Assembly (NCBI GenBank): GCA_025352225.1
Contig: JANXTT010000160.1
Location: 1-64,000 of the forward strand
DNA from: Mucilaginibacter sp.
GTDB lineage: Bacteria; Bacteroidota; Bacteroidia; Sphingobacteriales; Sphingobacteriaceae
Reading direction: 5' to 3'
DNA length: 64,000 nt
Part shown: piece after piece, positions 17,436-27,200 of the stretch
Numbering within the stretch: position 1 is the stretch's first letter
Layout: each line of letters opens with the position of its first letter
The notes under the pieces: generated by a model
Told to the model about the DNA's origin: nothing
The model's input: only the letters and a program-made list of their open reading frames with translations
Database searches by the model: none
Position numbers and translations under genes: made by a program

Positions 17436-18941
17436 ATGATCAATTTAAAAGAACTAGAAGTTTGGTTTGTAACCGGGAGCCAGGATTTGTATGGTGAAGA
17501 AACCTTAAAACAAGTTGCAATACATTCGCAGCAAATAGCAAAATCATTAGATGGGGCAGCACAGATCCCTGTTCGTATCATATTTAAACCAACCGTAAAA
17601 TCAACAGAGGAAATTTATAGCATTTGTCAGGATGCAAATACAACTAAAAATTGTATAGGCATTGTAGCATGGATGCATACATTTTCGCCTGCCAAAATGT
17701 GGATCAGGGGGTTAAAAATTTTACAAAAGCCATTGTTGCACCTACATACCCAATTTAACAGCGACATCCCATGGAGTAGCATCGACATGGACTTTATGAA
17801 CCTAAACCAAAGTGCCCATGGCGACAGGGAGTTTGGTTTTATCATGTCGCGTATGCGGCTAAACCGTAAGGTAGTTGTTGGGCACTGGCAAGATGAGGCT
17901 GTACTTAGCCAAATTGGCGGGTGGACACGTGTAGCAGCCGGCTGGAACGATTGGCAGGGAGGTAAATTTGTCCGCTTTGGCGATAATATGCGTTATGTGG
18001 CGGTAACTGACGGGGATAAGGTGGAGGCCGAATTACGATTTGGTTACTCCGTAAACACCCATGGCGTTGGCGATCTGGTTAAGGTTATTAATGCGATATC
18101 TGATGCCGAGGTTGATAAACTTACTAAAGAATATGAAGAGCTATACGGCGTTGTTGCATCGCTACGCAAGGGTGGCGACCAATACAATTCATTACGAGAA
18201 GCGGCTAAAATAGAACTTGGACTAAAAGCATTTTTAGTAGATGGTAACTATAAAGGTTTTACAGATACCTTTGAGGACTTGCATGGCATGGCCCAGTTAC
18301 CAGGCATTGCGGCTCAACGTTTAATGGGACAAGGTTATGGATTTTCTGGCGAAGGTGACTGGAAAACGGCAGCTCTGGTACGCGCCATGAAAGTTATGGG
18401 TAGCGGACTTAAAGGGGGGAACTCTTTTATGGAAGATTATACTTACCATTTCAACCCATCAAACCCAATGGTTTTAGGGTCGCATATGCTTGAAATTTGC
18501 GAATCTATAGCAGCTGGAAAACCAGCTTGTGAGATACACCCTCTTGGTATTGGCGGCAAAGCAGATCCTGTACGTTTGGTATTTAATGTAGCTGGCGGGC
18601 CCGCTTTAAACGCGTCGTTGGTTGACATGGGTAACCGCTTCCGTTTATTGGTGAACGAAGTTGAAGCTGTTGCTCCTGAGCACGATTTGCCTAAACTGCC
18701 CGTAGCGCGTGTGTTATGGAAGCCAATGCCGGATATGAAAACCGGCTGTGCCGCATGGATATTAGCTGGCGGAGCCCACCATACTTCTTACAGCCAAAAT
18801 ATTTCTTCCGAACAATTATCAGACTTTGCCGAAATGGCCAATATTGAATTTGTGCTGATCGGGAAAGACACCAATCTATTGCAATTTAAAAACGAATTGA
18901 GATGGAGCGAAGCTTATTATCAAATGAATAAACAGTTCTAA
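17436..18941 (+). CDS. araA: L-arabinose isomerase
   Basis: AraA converts L-arabinose to L-ribulose. The 501 residues match the family throughout: [17 protein letters not shown] at the N terminus, [26 protein letters not shown], the metal ligands in [24 protein letters not shown] and [11 protein letters not shown], and the C-terminal GGAHHTSYS. It is last in the operon, 94 bases after the GH27 gene, and is followed by a strong terminator. Confidence 0.98.
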   Translation: MINLKELEVWFVTGSQDLYGEETLKQVAIHSQQIAKSLDGAAQIPVRIIFKPTVKSTEEIYSICQDANTTKNCIGIVAWMHTFSPAKMWIRGLKILQKPLLHLHTQFNSDIPWSSIDMDFMNLNQSAHGDREFGFIMSRMRLNRKVVVGHWQDEAVLSQIGGWTRVAAGWNDWQGGKFVRFGDNMRYVAVTDGDKVEAELRFGYSVNTHGVGDLVKVINAISDAEVDKLTKEYEELYGVVASLRKGGDQYNSLREAAKIELGLKAFLVDGNYKGFTDTFEDLHGMAQLPGIAAQRLMGQGYGFSGEGDWKTAALVRAMKVMGSGLKGGNSFMEDYTYHFNPSNPMVLGSHMLEICESIAAGKPACEIHPLGIGGKADPVRLVFNVAGGPALNASLVDMGNRFRLLVNEVEAVAPEHDLPKLPVARVLWKPMPDMKTGCAAWILAGGAHHTSYSQNISSEQLSDFAEMANIEFVLIGKDTNLLQFKNELRWSEAYYQMNKQF

Positions 18942-18958
18942 AACCGATAAATTAATAA

Positions 18959-19000
18959 ACTAAAAAACCCTCTCCCCCATACCGGAGAGGGTTTTTTAGT
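18959..19000. terminator. Bidirectional terminator between araA and yfhO-like gene
   Basis: A perfect 17-base stem, ACTAAAAAACCCTCTCC (18959-18975) and its complement (18984-19000), with an eight-base loop has T-runs on both strands. It serves both converging genes. Confidence 0.95.
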
Positions 19001-19001
19001 T

Positions 19002-21470
19002 TTATGATACAATGGGCTTACCTTCTTTTTTTTTATTCTCGAAAAACAATGCTCCGCAAATTGCAAGCACTAATAATACAGAACCCGCAAGCGATATGTT
19101 TTCGCCAACGTAATAAGAGTTTGGGTGAAAGATAAACTCAATTTTGTGATTGCCTGTCGGGATCTGTGCTGCACGCAATAAGTAGTCTGCCCGGAAATAA
19201 GGTTTCTCTTGACCGTCTATTAACATCTTCCAACCTTTATTGTAATATATTTCAGAAAACACAGCAACCTCTGGTGTAGTAGCACCGCTTTGATAAACCA
19301 TGTGATCAGGATTGTAGCTTATTAATTTAATAGTTCCTGAAGTGTCAAGTGCTGTTTGTTTTTCGTCTATAAGCTTAGCATATTGCTGATCAACAATGGC
19401 CTCGTCTTTAGGGCTAAAGCTACTGATAGCCTGCATTTCCTCATCGGCGTTTTTAGCATACTTTACATTTTTTACAAACCAGGCATTTCCGCAAGCTGTA
19501 GCATTAGCGTGCATAGTTACTCCTTGTGTTTTAGGGTCAACGGTAATAATGTATTTGGTATTAAGCATATCCAAAACGTCATGGTTAATGCTTTTGCTAA
19601 ACTGGCTGGTTATCAACTCGTCATAGCGTTTTAATTTGGCAGCATGGTATCCGCCAATTGATTTATGGAAGAATGAGGTATTGGCATTGCTAAACGGATC
19701 GCCGGTCGACATGTCAAACACTCTAAAATCAGGGTCTTTATCACGCAGGATAAAGCTGTCTACATCCTGCGCCTTAGGCTGCTGCGTGTCTTCTTTGGCA
19801 TTAAAGCGGGCATCATTTAGGTATCGTTTATCAACGCTCCACAAATCAACTAAAACCAGGGTCAATAGCCCAATTGATAATACTGTAACATTTATTTTTT
19901 GTTTAACAAATGCCCATATTATCCCGAAAGTTAAAATAATAAAAATCAATGATCTGATAGCGTCTGCCCGGGCTAGAGATATACGGTCTTGCACCAAGGC
20001 GTTTACAACCGCGTTGGCCATACCGCTATCGCCTTTAAAAGCCTGAGTTAACTGGTCAATCAATCCGGGGTTTGAGCTGTTTTTAAACGATAAAAACAGG
20101 TCGGGTAATATTGCAAGTATAAATGTTAAACCGCCGGTAATGTAAAATGCCAGCAGCAATTTTTTAAGTATAGGAGCTTTGTCTTTAGTTAAAATGATTT
20201 CGTTTATGGCTAAGAAGGCCAAAATAGGGAAACACAATTCCGTTACAGCCAAAATAGAATCGACAGATCTGAACTTATTATATAGCGGGAAGTAATTGAA
20301 AAACAGATCGGAAAAAAACGGAAGATTTTTTCCAAAGGAAAGGAGCGTAGTTAAGAGAATTGTACTTAGTAACCACCATTTAGTACGGCTTTTAACAAAT
20401 ATTAAACCGAAAACAAATAGAAAACATACTACTGCGCCAAAATAAACCGGCCCCTCTGTAAATGGTTTTTCTCCCCAGTAAAAAGGTAGTTGCTGGGCAA
20501 ACTGGTTTGCCTGACTGGGGTCTACTTGCTTCTCAATTAAAACTTTGGCAACTCTGGAATCCTCGGGTACCGTAGTACTTGACCCGCCTCCATAAATATT
20601 AGGCACTAAAAAGGTTAAGCTCTCGCCTACACCCTGGCTCCAGGCAAAAGCGTAATCTTTACTTAAGCCATTACTTGGCTGTGTTGTATGTTGTGTGAGG
20701 TTTGATTTTCCGCGGTTGGTTTCCTGCCCGTACTCATAGGTGGTCCATAGCATAGAAGCATTTACCGCTAAAGCCAGCAGGGTTGCTGCAAAAAGGTAAG
20801 TTAAGGCTTTAGTAAAGGAGGGTAAACTTTTGTTTTTTACAGCGTGGTATAATTCAATGCCCATTAATATTAAAATGGAAAACATCAAATAATAGGTCAT
20901 TTGAATATGGTTCGACCTGATTTCCATCGACAGGAAAAGTGCTGTTAATGCGCCGCCCAGAAAATATCGCCCGCGGAGGGTTAATATAATACCCGCTATA
21001 ATAGGCGCAAAAAAGGTGATGGCAAAAGCCTGGTTAGCATGCCCTGCATCCAGCAAAATAATATTATAGGAAGAAAAAGTAAACGCCAATGCCCCCGCCG
21101 CTGCAAGCCATGGGTTTAGTTTCAATACGCAGAAGAGCAAATAGGCACCCAATAAAAACAAGAGTACCGTATCAATTGGGTTTGGAAAAGTAATTTTGAG
21201 TATATTAACAATATGTGTAGTTATATTATGCGGATAGGGTACCCATACCTGGAAGGCAGGCATCCCGCCAAATAGCTGGTTTGTCCATAATATGGTAGTA
21301 TCCTTGGCGTGATAGTCCATAATTTCTTTTTGTGTGCCTTGCGCACGCGTAACATCGCCCTGGCTAAGCACTTTCCCCTGAAATGCCGGAGTAAAATAAA
21401 CAAAGCAAATTGCGAAAAAGATCCCGATTATGGCCAGATGAATGCCATTTTGTTTAAACCAATTGTTCAT
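19002..21470 (-). CDS. YfhO-family polytopic membrane protein
   Basis: The 822-residue protein is rich in membrane segments: one at residues about 10-30, many between about 100 and 560, and one near the C terminus (about 790-812). Between them lies a large soluble region of about 220 residues. This is the layout of YfhO, a GT-C-like glycosyltransferase family implicated in lipoteichoic-acid glycosylation in Bacillus; in Bacteroidota its substrate is unknown. It is the last gene after the DUF4834 and small membrane genes on the same strand, with a 71-base gap. Confidence 0.85.
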   Translation of the reverse strand: MNNWFKQNGIHLAIIGIFFAICFVYFTPAFQGKVLSQGDVTRAQGTQKEIMDYHAKDTTILWTNQLFGGMPAFQVWVPYPHNITTHIVNILKITFPNPIDTVLLFLLGAYLLFCVLKLNPWLAAAGALAFTFSSYNIILLDAGHANQAFAITFFAPIIAGIILTLRGRYFLGGALTALFLSMEIRSNHIQMTYYLMFSILILMGIELYHAVKNKSLPSFTKALTYLFAATLLALAVNASMLWTTYEYGQETNRGKSNLTQHTTQPSNGLSKDYAFAWSQGVGESLTFLVPNIYGGGSSTTVPEDSRVAKVLIEKQVDPSQANQFAQQLPFYWGEKPFTEGPVYFGAVVCFLFVFGLIFVKSRTKWWLLSTILLTTLLSFGKNLPFFSDLFFNYFPLYNKFRSVDSILAVTELCFPILAFLAINEIILTKDKAPILKKLLLAFYITGGLTFILAILPDLFLSFKNSSNPGLIDQLTQAFKGDSGMANAVVNALVQDRISLARADAIRSLIFIILTFGIIWAFVKQKINVTVLSIGLLTLVLVDLWSVDKRYLNDARFNAKEDTQQPKAQDVDSFILRDKDPDFRVFDMSTGDPFSNANTSFFHKSIGGYHAAKLKRYDELITSQFSKSINHDVLDMLNTKYIITVDPKTQGVTMHANATACGNAWFVKNVKYAKNADEEMQAISSFSPKDEAIVDQQYAKLIDEKQTALDTSGTIKLISYNPDHMVYQSGATTPEVAVFSEIYYNKGWKMLIDGQEKPYFRADYLLRAAQIPTGNHKIEFIFHPNSYYVGENISLAGSVLLVLAICGALFFENKKKEGKPIVS

Positions 21471-21541
21471 TAAATTGAGTATATGATTTTCAAAAATAGG
21501 AATTTGAATGAGAATGGAAAGGATTAGTTTTTTTTAGCTTG

Positions 21542-21832
21542 TTAACAAGGCTTGGAGCCAGATCTGAAAGCAAAAAACATAAATACTAAGCCTAATAAAC
21601 TTATAATATAGGCGATGATCTTTACCTTATTATATTCTTCACGCTCGCGGCGTATCTGGTAAAAATTGTACAATGCTAATAATGCTATACTGATCCAAAA
21701 AAGCGAATTTATTTGTTTGCAGCTAGCAAAAAGCTCAAAGGCTATTGCCACCACAACATAGTTTACCGTTATCAAAAAAAACGATTCGGGGGTGTTAAAA
21801 TGCCTGCGTTTAAATACTTCTTCGGGAAGCAT
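21542..21832 (-). CDS. Small membrane protein of unknown function
   Basis: The 96-residue protein has two or three hydrophobic helices (about 18-36, 44-58 and 70-88) with a charged linker (QIRREREEYNKVK). I do not recognise a family. It starts three bases after the DUF4834 stop and precedes the YfhO-like gene, so it belongs to that operon. Confidence 0.75.
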   Translation of the reverse strand: MLPEEVFKRRHFNTPESFFLITVNYVVVAIAFELFASCKQINSLFWISIALLALYNFYQIRREREEYNKVKIIAYIISLLGLVFMFFAFRSGSKPC

Positions 21833-21835
21833 AGG

Positions 21836-22078
21836 TTATTTTATTTCTTCATAATCGATAAAATCCCCTTCAGAGTCGGGTATAGCGCTTTTTGTTTTAG
21901 GGGCATAATCAACCTTTATCTTGCTTTCGGCGCGGCGTGGCTCGCGGTATTGCTGCTGACCTTGTTGCTGTGCCTTATTCATTAACTTCTGGAAAATCAT
22001 TGGCAAAAACATGCGGATTAGCATACGTAAGAAATAGTATACGCATGCCGAGATAACTAAAAATTCAATTATTGGCAT
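21836..22078 (-). CDS. DUF4834 small membrane-anchored protein
   Basis: The 80-residue protein has one N-terminal hydrophobic helix (IIEFLVISACVYYFLRML) and a Gln/Arg-rich polar tail (MNKAQQQGQQQYREPRR) ending in acidic residues (DSEGDFIDYEEIK). This matches DUF4834, a Bacteroidota family without known function. It is the first gene of the operon leading into the YfhO-like gene; a promoter is seen just upstream. Confidence 0.85.
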   Translation of the reverse strand: MPIIEFLVISACVYYFLRMLIRMFLPMIFQKLMNKAQQQGQQQYREPRRAESKIKVDYAPKTKSAIPDSEGDFIDYEEIK

Positions 22079-22097
22079 CTTATCTTAAAATAAACTA

Positions 22098-22105
22098 CAA
22101 ATATA
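22098..22105 (-). promoter_or_regulatory. Putative -7 element of the DUF4834 operon
   Basis: On the minus strand TATATTTG matches TAnnTTTG and lies 19 bases before the DUF4834 start. The -33 side is not clear. Confidence 0.45.
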
Positions 22106-22256
22106 ACTAAATAACGATAAAACAGTTTGTTTATGACTAGCGACTTTTTTTATTGTTACAAGGATGGATCAGGAATAAATTTAGTAATATTAATTCTAAA
22201 ATGTTAGCGGAAATTAGATAACCAATCAGGCATTAAAATTTAAATAGAAATATAAA

Positions 22257-22967
22257 ATGAAAGTAAAAATAATTGAGCTTTTTGAAGCTTACAAATCACA
22301 AGTGAACGAAACACCTAATGTAGCAGATGTTTTTTCTAAATCAGGGATGGTCAATAGGGTTAAAGAATTAGATTATGGATTTTTTCCATTGGGTTCAGGC
22401 ATCCTTACAAAAAAATGTAAAGTTGAAGAAGCGGAAATTGAAGATCGTGGTATTATGGTTTTAGGAAACGATTTTGGTACTTGTGAATATTTATCAACTA
22501 AATGTGAAAACAAACGAGAAAATGAAAAAAATCCTACAATAAACAATTTAAAAACAATTGGGTTAGAAATTGAAAAAACGTTTTTTAGTAATTTCTTTTT
22601 AGGGCTCAGGATAACTGGAAAAATGTGCGACAATAGGACATCTCTTGAAGATTATAAATCATTTTGCAATAAATTTTTCCTCACGCAATTAAAAATGATA
22701 AATCCGAGTATCGTTATTTGTTTAGGAAAACCTGTACGATTTATTTTGTGTGATTTCTTTGAAGGCGCTTTCTCAGAAGATATTAAAAGAAAGAACATGA
22801 CTTATAAAGAGCTGTTTAAAAATGATAAGCATTTAGTGAAAATTGATGATCCGAAATTAGGTAAAAGGTTGTTTGTTTTTATTCCTCATCCATCTTGGGC
22901 TCATAGAAATTGGCCAGAGGATATATTATCCAAAATTAAACTTTCAGTAAAAAATGAGGCTAAATAG
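22257..22967 (+). CDS. Uracil-DNA glycosylase-like protein, low GC
   Basis: The 236-residue protein has the outline of the uracil-DNA glycosylase superfamily: IMVLGNDFGT (66-75, at the place of the GxDPG motif 1), NFFLGLR (a TNxxxLR-like strand), MINPSIVICLGKPVR and IPHPSWAHRNW (an HPSxxxRN motif 2 near the C terminus). The usual catalytic Asp or Glu next to Pro is not obvious in motif 1, so enzyme activity is uncertain. The gene is Lys- and AT-rich compared with its neighbours and borders a decayed region, suggesting an accessory, recently gained gene. It stands alone. Confidence 0.7.
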   Translation: MKVKIIELFEAYKSQVNETPNVADVFSKSGMVNRVKELDYGFFPLGSGILTKKCKVEEAEIEDRGIMVLGNDFGTCEYLSTKCENKRENEKNPTINNLKTIGLEIEKTFFSNFFLGLRITGKMCDNRTSLEDYKSFCNKFFLTQLKMINPSIVICLGKPVRFILCDFFEGAFSEDIKRKNMTYKELFKNDKHLVKIDDPKLGKRLFVFIPHPSWAHRNWPEDILSKIKLSVKNEAK

Positions 22968-23077
22968 TATGTAAAATTTAACGGTAATAATCAACATTTT
23001 TTAATTTGAATATGAGTATTAGAACCGCGGATTTATTTTTATTGTTATTTTCCATTTATAATCGCACAACAATAATT

Positions 23078-23323
23078 TTATTGAATTAGCTGTGGGCTAG
23101 CGCTGTCTTTTAAAAAAACGCCACATGAATAGCCTGTATGCTCCTCCCAATTTTTTGCCTTTAGTAAAAGGTAAGCTTTCGTTTGTTACTGACTGCCATT
23201 GGCGCTGATTAGATTATAAAAATAATCAACCAAATACTCCTTATCCTTGTTGATATTATTAAAAAAGGAAGCTGAGTCTTCTGGTTGATACGGTCTTAAT
23301 AAAAGTCGTTCCGTAGTGATCAT
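23078..23323 (-). pseudogene. Decayed GNAT acetyltransferase
   Basis: A minus-strand frame starting at ATG 23323 reads MITTERLLLRPYQPEDSASFF, the usual N terminus of a RimJ/RimL-type GNAT acetyltransferase. A TAA (23186-23188) interrupts it after 45 codons. The same frame then continues with family-like sequence (KNWEEHTGYSCGVFLKDSAS) and stops at 23078-23080. The acetyl-CoA-binding half is missing. One internal stop plus a lost C terminus make this a pseudogene; the remaining sequence is recognisable, so decay is fairly recent. Confidence 0.75.
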
Positions 23324-23459
23324 ATCGATGATGTCTCAAATTATAAAGATCTTAATTTTTCGATAATATACTGAGGACCTTTGATTACATATGACGATCA
23401 TCGCGTTTGGATAAAGCAGATGAAGTTCCTGCGGGTGGTTATGGCTCTAGATAGCCAGC

Positions 23460-23582
23460 ATAGATGACGGACACGGATTTCTGTCATTTCATGAAAAAGC
23501 ACATTTGGGAACTACTATATCTATAAAGAAGAGAGTAACAAACGTAAATATGGACTATCTAACCATTGAAAAAATATTATAA
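23460..23582 (+). pseudogene. Probable remnant of a sensor histidine kinase ATPase domain
   Basis: The plus-strand frame encodes IDDGHGFLSFHEKAHLGTTI followed by SIKKRVTNVN and ends at TAA 23580-23582. The order (D-D-G-x-G-F, then a Gly-Thr-containing stretch, then I-x-x-R-V) resembles the G1 and G2 boxes of LuxR-partner (HisKA_3) kinases. Upstream the frame has stops and no start codon, so only the 3' end of a gene seems to remain. The similarity was judged by eye over about 35 residues. Confidence 0.5.
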
Positions 23583-23614
23583 AAAGTGATATTAACGAAT
23601 ATAGCATTATCATA

Positions 23615-23917
23615 ATGATTTACTACACACAGCTTATTTTTATAAAACCCGGACGCGAGCAAGAGTTTCATGCGTTTGAGGAAAAAGTATTACCACTATT
23701 GAAAAGCCATAACGCAGAGTTGGTTTATCGCATACGGCCTAATGAAAAAGCGTTTGTAGAAGCCAGCGCGGAACTGCCCTATGAAATACATTTAGTGTCC
23801 TTTGGCAGTAAAGACGATTTTAAGGCTTATGCGGCAAATCCGAAGAGGTTAGCGTTTATAGAGATGAAAAACAATTCCGTGGAGAAGATGATTTTAATTG
23901 AAGGCGTTGCTTTGTAA
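23615..23917 (+). CDS. DUF1330-like ferredoxin-fold protein
   Basis: The 100-residue protein has the beta-alpha-beta pattern of a dimeric alpha-beta barrel: YYTQLIFIKPGREQEFHAFEEKVLPLL, then YEIHLVSFGSKDDFKAYAAN and a terminal KMILIEGVAL strand. DUF1330 and antibiotic-biosynthesis monooxygenase-like proteins look like this. No catalytic role can be assigned. It lies alone between the decayed stretch and the tRNA. Confidence 0.65.
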   Translation: MIYYTQLIFIKPGREQEFHAFEEKVLPLLKSHNAELVYRIRPNEKAFVEASAELPYEIHLVSFGSKDDFKAYAANPKRLAFIEMKNNSVEKMILIEGVAL

Positions 23918-23994
23918 TTGCTTAAAATAGCTTTGCGGTATTGTTTTTCGACAGCGTAAAACACATTAAAACCTAGCCAAGGTATTGTACCTAA

Positions 23995-24031
23995 ATCAAA
24001 GCCTTATGAATTCAATTCATAAGGCTTTGAT
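23995..24031 (-). terminator. Hairpin downstream of tRNA-Pro
   Basis: A perfect 16-base stem (23995-24010 with 24016-24031) around a five-base centre lies eight bases after the tRNA 3' end on the minus strand. The T-run after it is weak. It may also end the plus-strand gene at 23615. The rest of the 329-base gap (23918-24246) holds only the tRNA and its promoter. Confidence 0.7.
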
Positions 24032-24038
24032 AATCAAG

Positions 24039-24112
24039 TCGGGATGAGAAGATTCGAACTTCCGACCTCCAGCACCCCATGCTGGCGCGATACCGGGCTA
24101 CGCTACATCCCG
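24039..24112 (-). tRNA. tRNA-Pro (GGG)
   Basis: The minus strand folds into a full cloverleaf. The acceptor is CGGGATG / CATCCCG with discriminator A, the anticodon stem is CCAGC / GCTGG with loop ATGGGGT giving anticodon GGG, and the T loop is TTCGAAT. The 3' CCA is not encoded. Confidence 0.97.
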
Positions 24113-24122
24113 AAGCGAGTTT

Positions 24123-24130
24123 CAAATTTA
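24123..24130 (-). promoter_or_regulatory. Putative -7 element of tRNA-Pro
   Basis: TAAATTTG on the minus strand matches TAnnTTTG and ends 10 bases before the mature tRNA 5' end, the expected spacing for a tRNA transcript. No clear TTG is seen 20 bases further up. Confidence 0.5.
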
Positions 24131-24246
24131 AAAAAAATAACGATTAGGTAATCATAAAATGTGCTCAATATCATTACAATTACCTGCCATTAAATAGCGT
24201 TATACTTTAGAATGTTTATTACATTAGCTCATTAAATACAACCCAT

Positions 24247-27200
24247 TTGAATAATAATAATTATAATTTGCTGATTGAAAAGATAGATACTTTTACCCGC
24301 AAGTATTATTTAAATAAATTACTACGTGGGGTTGTGTTTTTCGGTGGTACATTATTTTGTGGTTATGTAGTTATCATTTTAAGCGAATACTGGGGACACT
24401 TTAGCACATTATTGCGAGGGGTCTTATTTTATGGTTATATACTAATTAATATGAGTGTATTTGGCTGGCTTGTTTTGCCGCCATTGCTGGCCTACTTTAA
24501 GCTAGGTAAAATTATTAGCCATGCCGAAGCTGCCCAAATTATAGGGACTCATTTTACCGACGTTAAGGATAAACTGCTTAATACCCTTCAGCTTAAACAG
24601 CTTGCCGACGAAAACCCGAATCATAGGTTATTAATAGAAGCTAGTATTGATCAAAAAATATTTTCGCTTAAAACTATTAGTTTTCCATCCGCTATTCGCA
24701 TAAAAGAGAATATGCGGTATGTGAAATGGGCCGCCATCCCATTTGGTGTAATAATTATATTGGCGTTTACTGCACCGGCCATTTTAAAAGATAGTACAGA
24801 GCGGCTCATCAAGCATAACAAGTATTTTGAGCCTGTGTCGCCTTTTCAATTTGTAATTGTAAATCCTTCGTTATCGGTTGTGCAGGGCGACGATTTAAAG
24901 CTCGACCTTAAATTAATTGGCGATAAATTTCCTAACGAAGTTTATTTGGAAATAGGAAATAATACTTTTAAACTGGATAAAGAAAGCATTAGTAGGTTCC
25001 ATTATTCGTTTTCGAACTTGCAAAAAACGGTTCATTTCAAATTTATAGGAGGCGATTTTTCTTCACGCGAGTATGACGTTATTGTAAATCTTAAACCATC
25101 TTTGCTGCGGTTTGATGTTGATTTGCAATACCCGGCGTATCTGCATAAAAAAAACGAAACACTGAATAACGCGGGCGATTTAACCATACCAGCCGGAACA
25201 ACCGTACACTGGGCCATGCATACCCAAAATGCCAGCGAAGTGCTGTTTAAAATGAACGCTTCTAACACATATATTAAAGGGGCTGATAATACTTTTTTGC
25301 ACACAGCTAGGATACTAAAAACCAGTAATTATACCCTCAAAGCAATAAATGCACTAGTTACAAATGGTGATTCGGCTATTTACCATATTAATGTTGTTGC
25401 TGACGAACCTCCAACAATAACCGTATACAACAAGCCCGATTCGGCAAGTTCAAAAGCCATTTATTTTAATGGTACAATACAAGATGACCACGGATTTTCA
25501 GGGTTAATGTTTCATTATACAATCTCTGGGAACAAGAATGAAAAAGCGCGTGCTTTTACCAAAATGGTAAAGGCTGATTTGAATACCAACCAAGCCTCTT
25601 TTTTTTACTTTTGGGATTTAAATGAATTAAACGCAAAACCAGGAGAGCAAGTTAAGTATTACTTTGAAGTAGCGGATAACGATGCGGTAATAGGCCCTAA
25701 AAAAACACGATCAACAGCGCAAGTATTGAATGTACCAACCGAGCAGGAGATCAGCAAGCAATTGGATGTAGGCACTCAATCTGTTAAACAAAAAATGCAA
25801 TCGGCTATTAAACTCTCGGCGCAGATTGAACGCGAATCTCAAAAACTTACACAATTGTTAATTAATAAAAATACACTTTCGTTCGACGAAAAGAAACAAG
25901 TAGAAGACCTGTTACAGAAACGGAAGGAATTAGAAAGCCTTGTAAAGGATATACAGAAGGAGAACAAGCAAAACCAGTTAAACCGCCAGGAAAACACCAA
26001 GCAAGACGAGGCGATTTTAGAAAAGCAAAAGCAGATTGAAGAGTTGTTTAACAATGTACTTGATGAGAAAACACGCGAATTGTTAAAAAATTTGCAGCAA
26101 ATGCTTGAAAAAAATCAGAAAGAGCTTACTCAGGATGCGGTATCAAAGATGCAAATGGATAGCAAATCATTAAAAAAGGAACTTGACCGCGTATTGGAAT
26201 TATATAAAAAACTGGAGTTTGACCAAAAGCTTAACGAAAGCATTGAACAACTAAATAAATTAGCTCAGAAACTTGAGCAATTGTCATTGGAAAGTAAACA
26301 GGCCAAAAGTGATCAAAAATCACTACAGCAGCAGCAAGAGCAATTGAATAAAGAGTTTAAAGATTTGGAAAAATCAATGGACGATTTAAAACAAAAAAAC
26401 GAACAACTTGATCCCCCAGGTAATTTTGAGAACCCTACGCAAGATGAGAAAAACATTAAAGAGCAACTGGATAAAAGTGCTGACGAATTGAATAAAAATA
26501 ACAAAGGAAAAGCATCGCAATCACAGCAACAAGCGGCTAAACAGATGCAGCAGTTATCACAAAAACTGAAACAAAGTGAGCAACAAGGGGAGGAAAGTGC
26601 TAATCAGATCAATATAAATCAACTGAGAGAAATTGTTAAGCATTTGATTAATAGTTCTTTAAATCAAGAAAACATTATGGAAACGATGCGGGGACTAAGT
26701 ACTGCAGATCCTGGATATGTTACCTGGACCCAAAAGCAAATGGATATAAAAAGTAATATGAAAAATGTGGAAGATAGTCTATATTCGTTAAGTAAACGTG
26801 TTCCGCAAATACAATCAACAGTTAATAAAGAAATTGCCATAATTAATACTAATTTAGATCAGTCTATTGCAAATTTAGCCGACCGTAAAACATCGGAAGC
26901 TAATCGTAATCAGCAATACACCATGACAAGTATGAATAATTTGGCATTGATGTTGTCTGAAGCGCTGGAACAAATGCAGAAGGCGATGAAAAATGCTAAG
27001 CCAGGCAAAGGCAAGCAGCCCTCTCTATCGCAATTGGGCCAAATGCAGCAACAGCTTAATCAGAATATGCAAAAAATGCGTGAACAAATGCAAGAAGGTA
27101 ATAAAGGCAAGCCGCAACAAGGTAACATGAGTGAGCAATTAGCTAAAATGGCCCGGCAACAGCAGTCAATCAGGCAGGCGTTACAGCAAATTAACAAACA

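Noticed and set aside
23401-23460. Response-regulator-like words (DHRVWIKQMKFL) upstream of the kinase remnant
   Set aside because: Only about 12 residues resemble a receiver domain and no Asp or Lys signature follows, so chance cannot be excluded.
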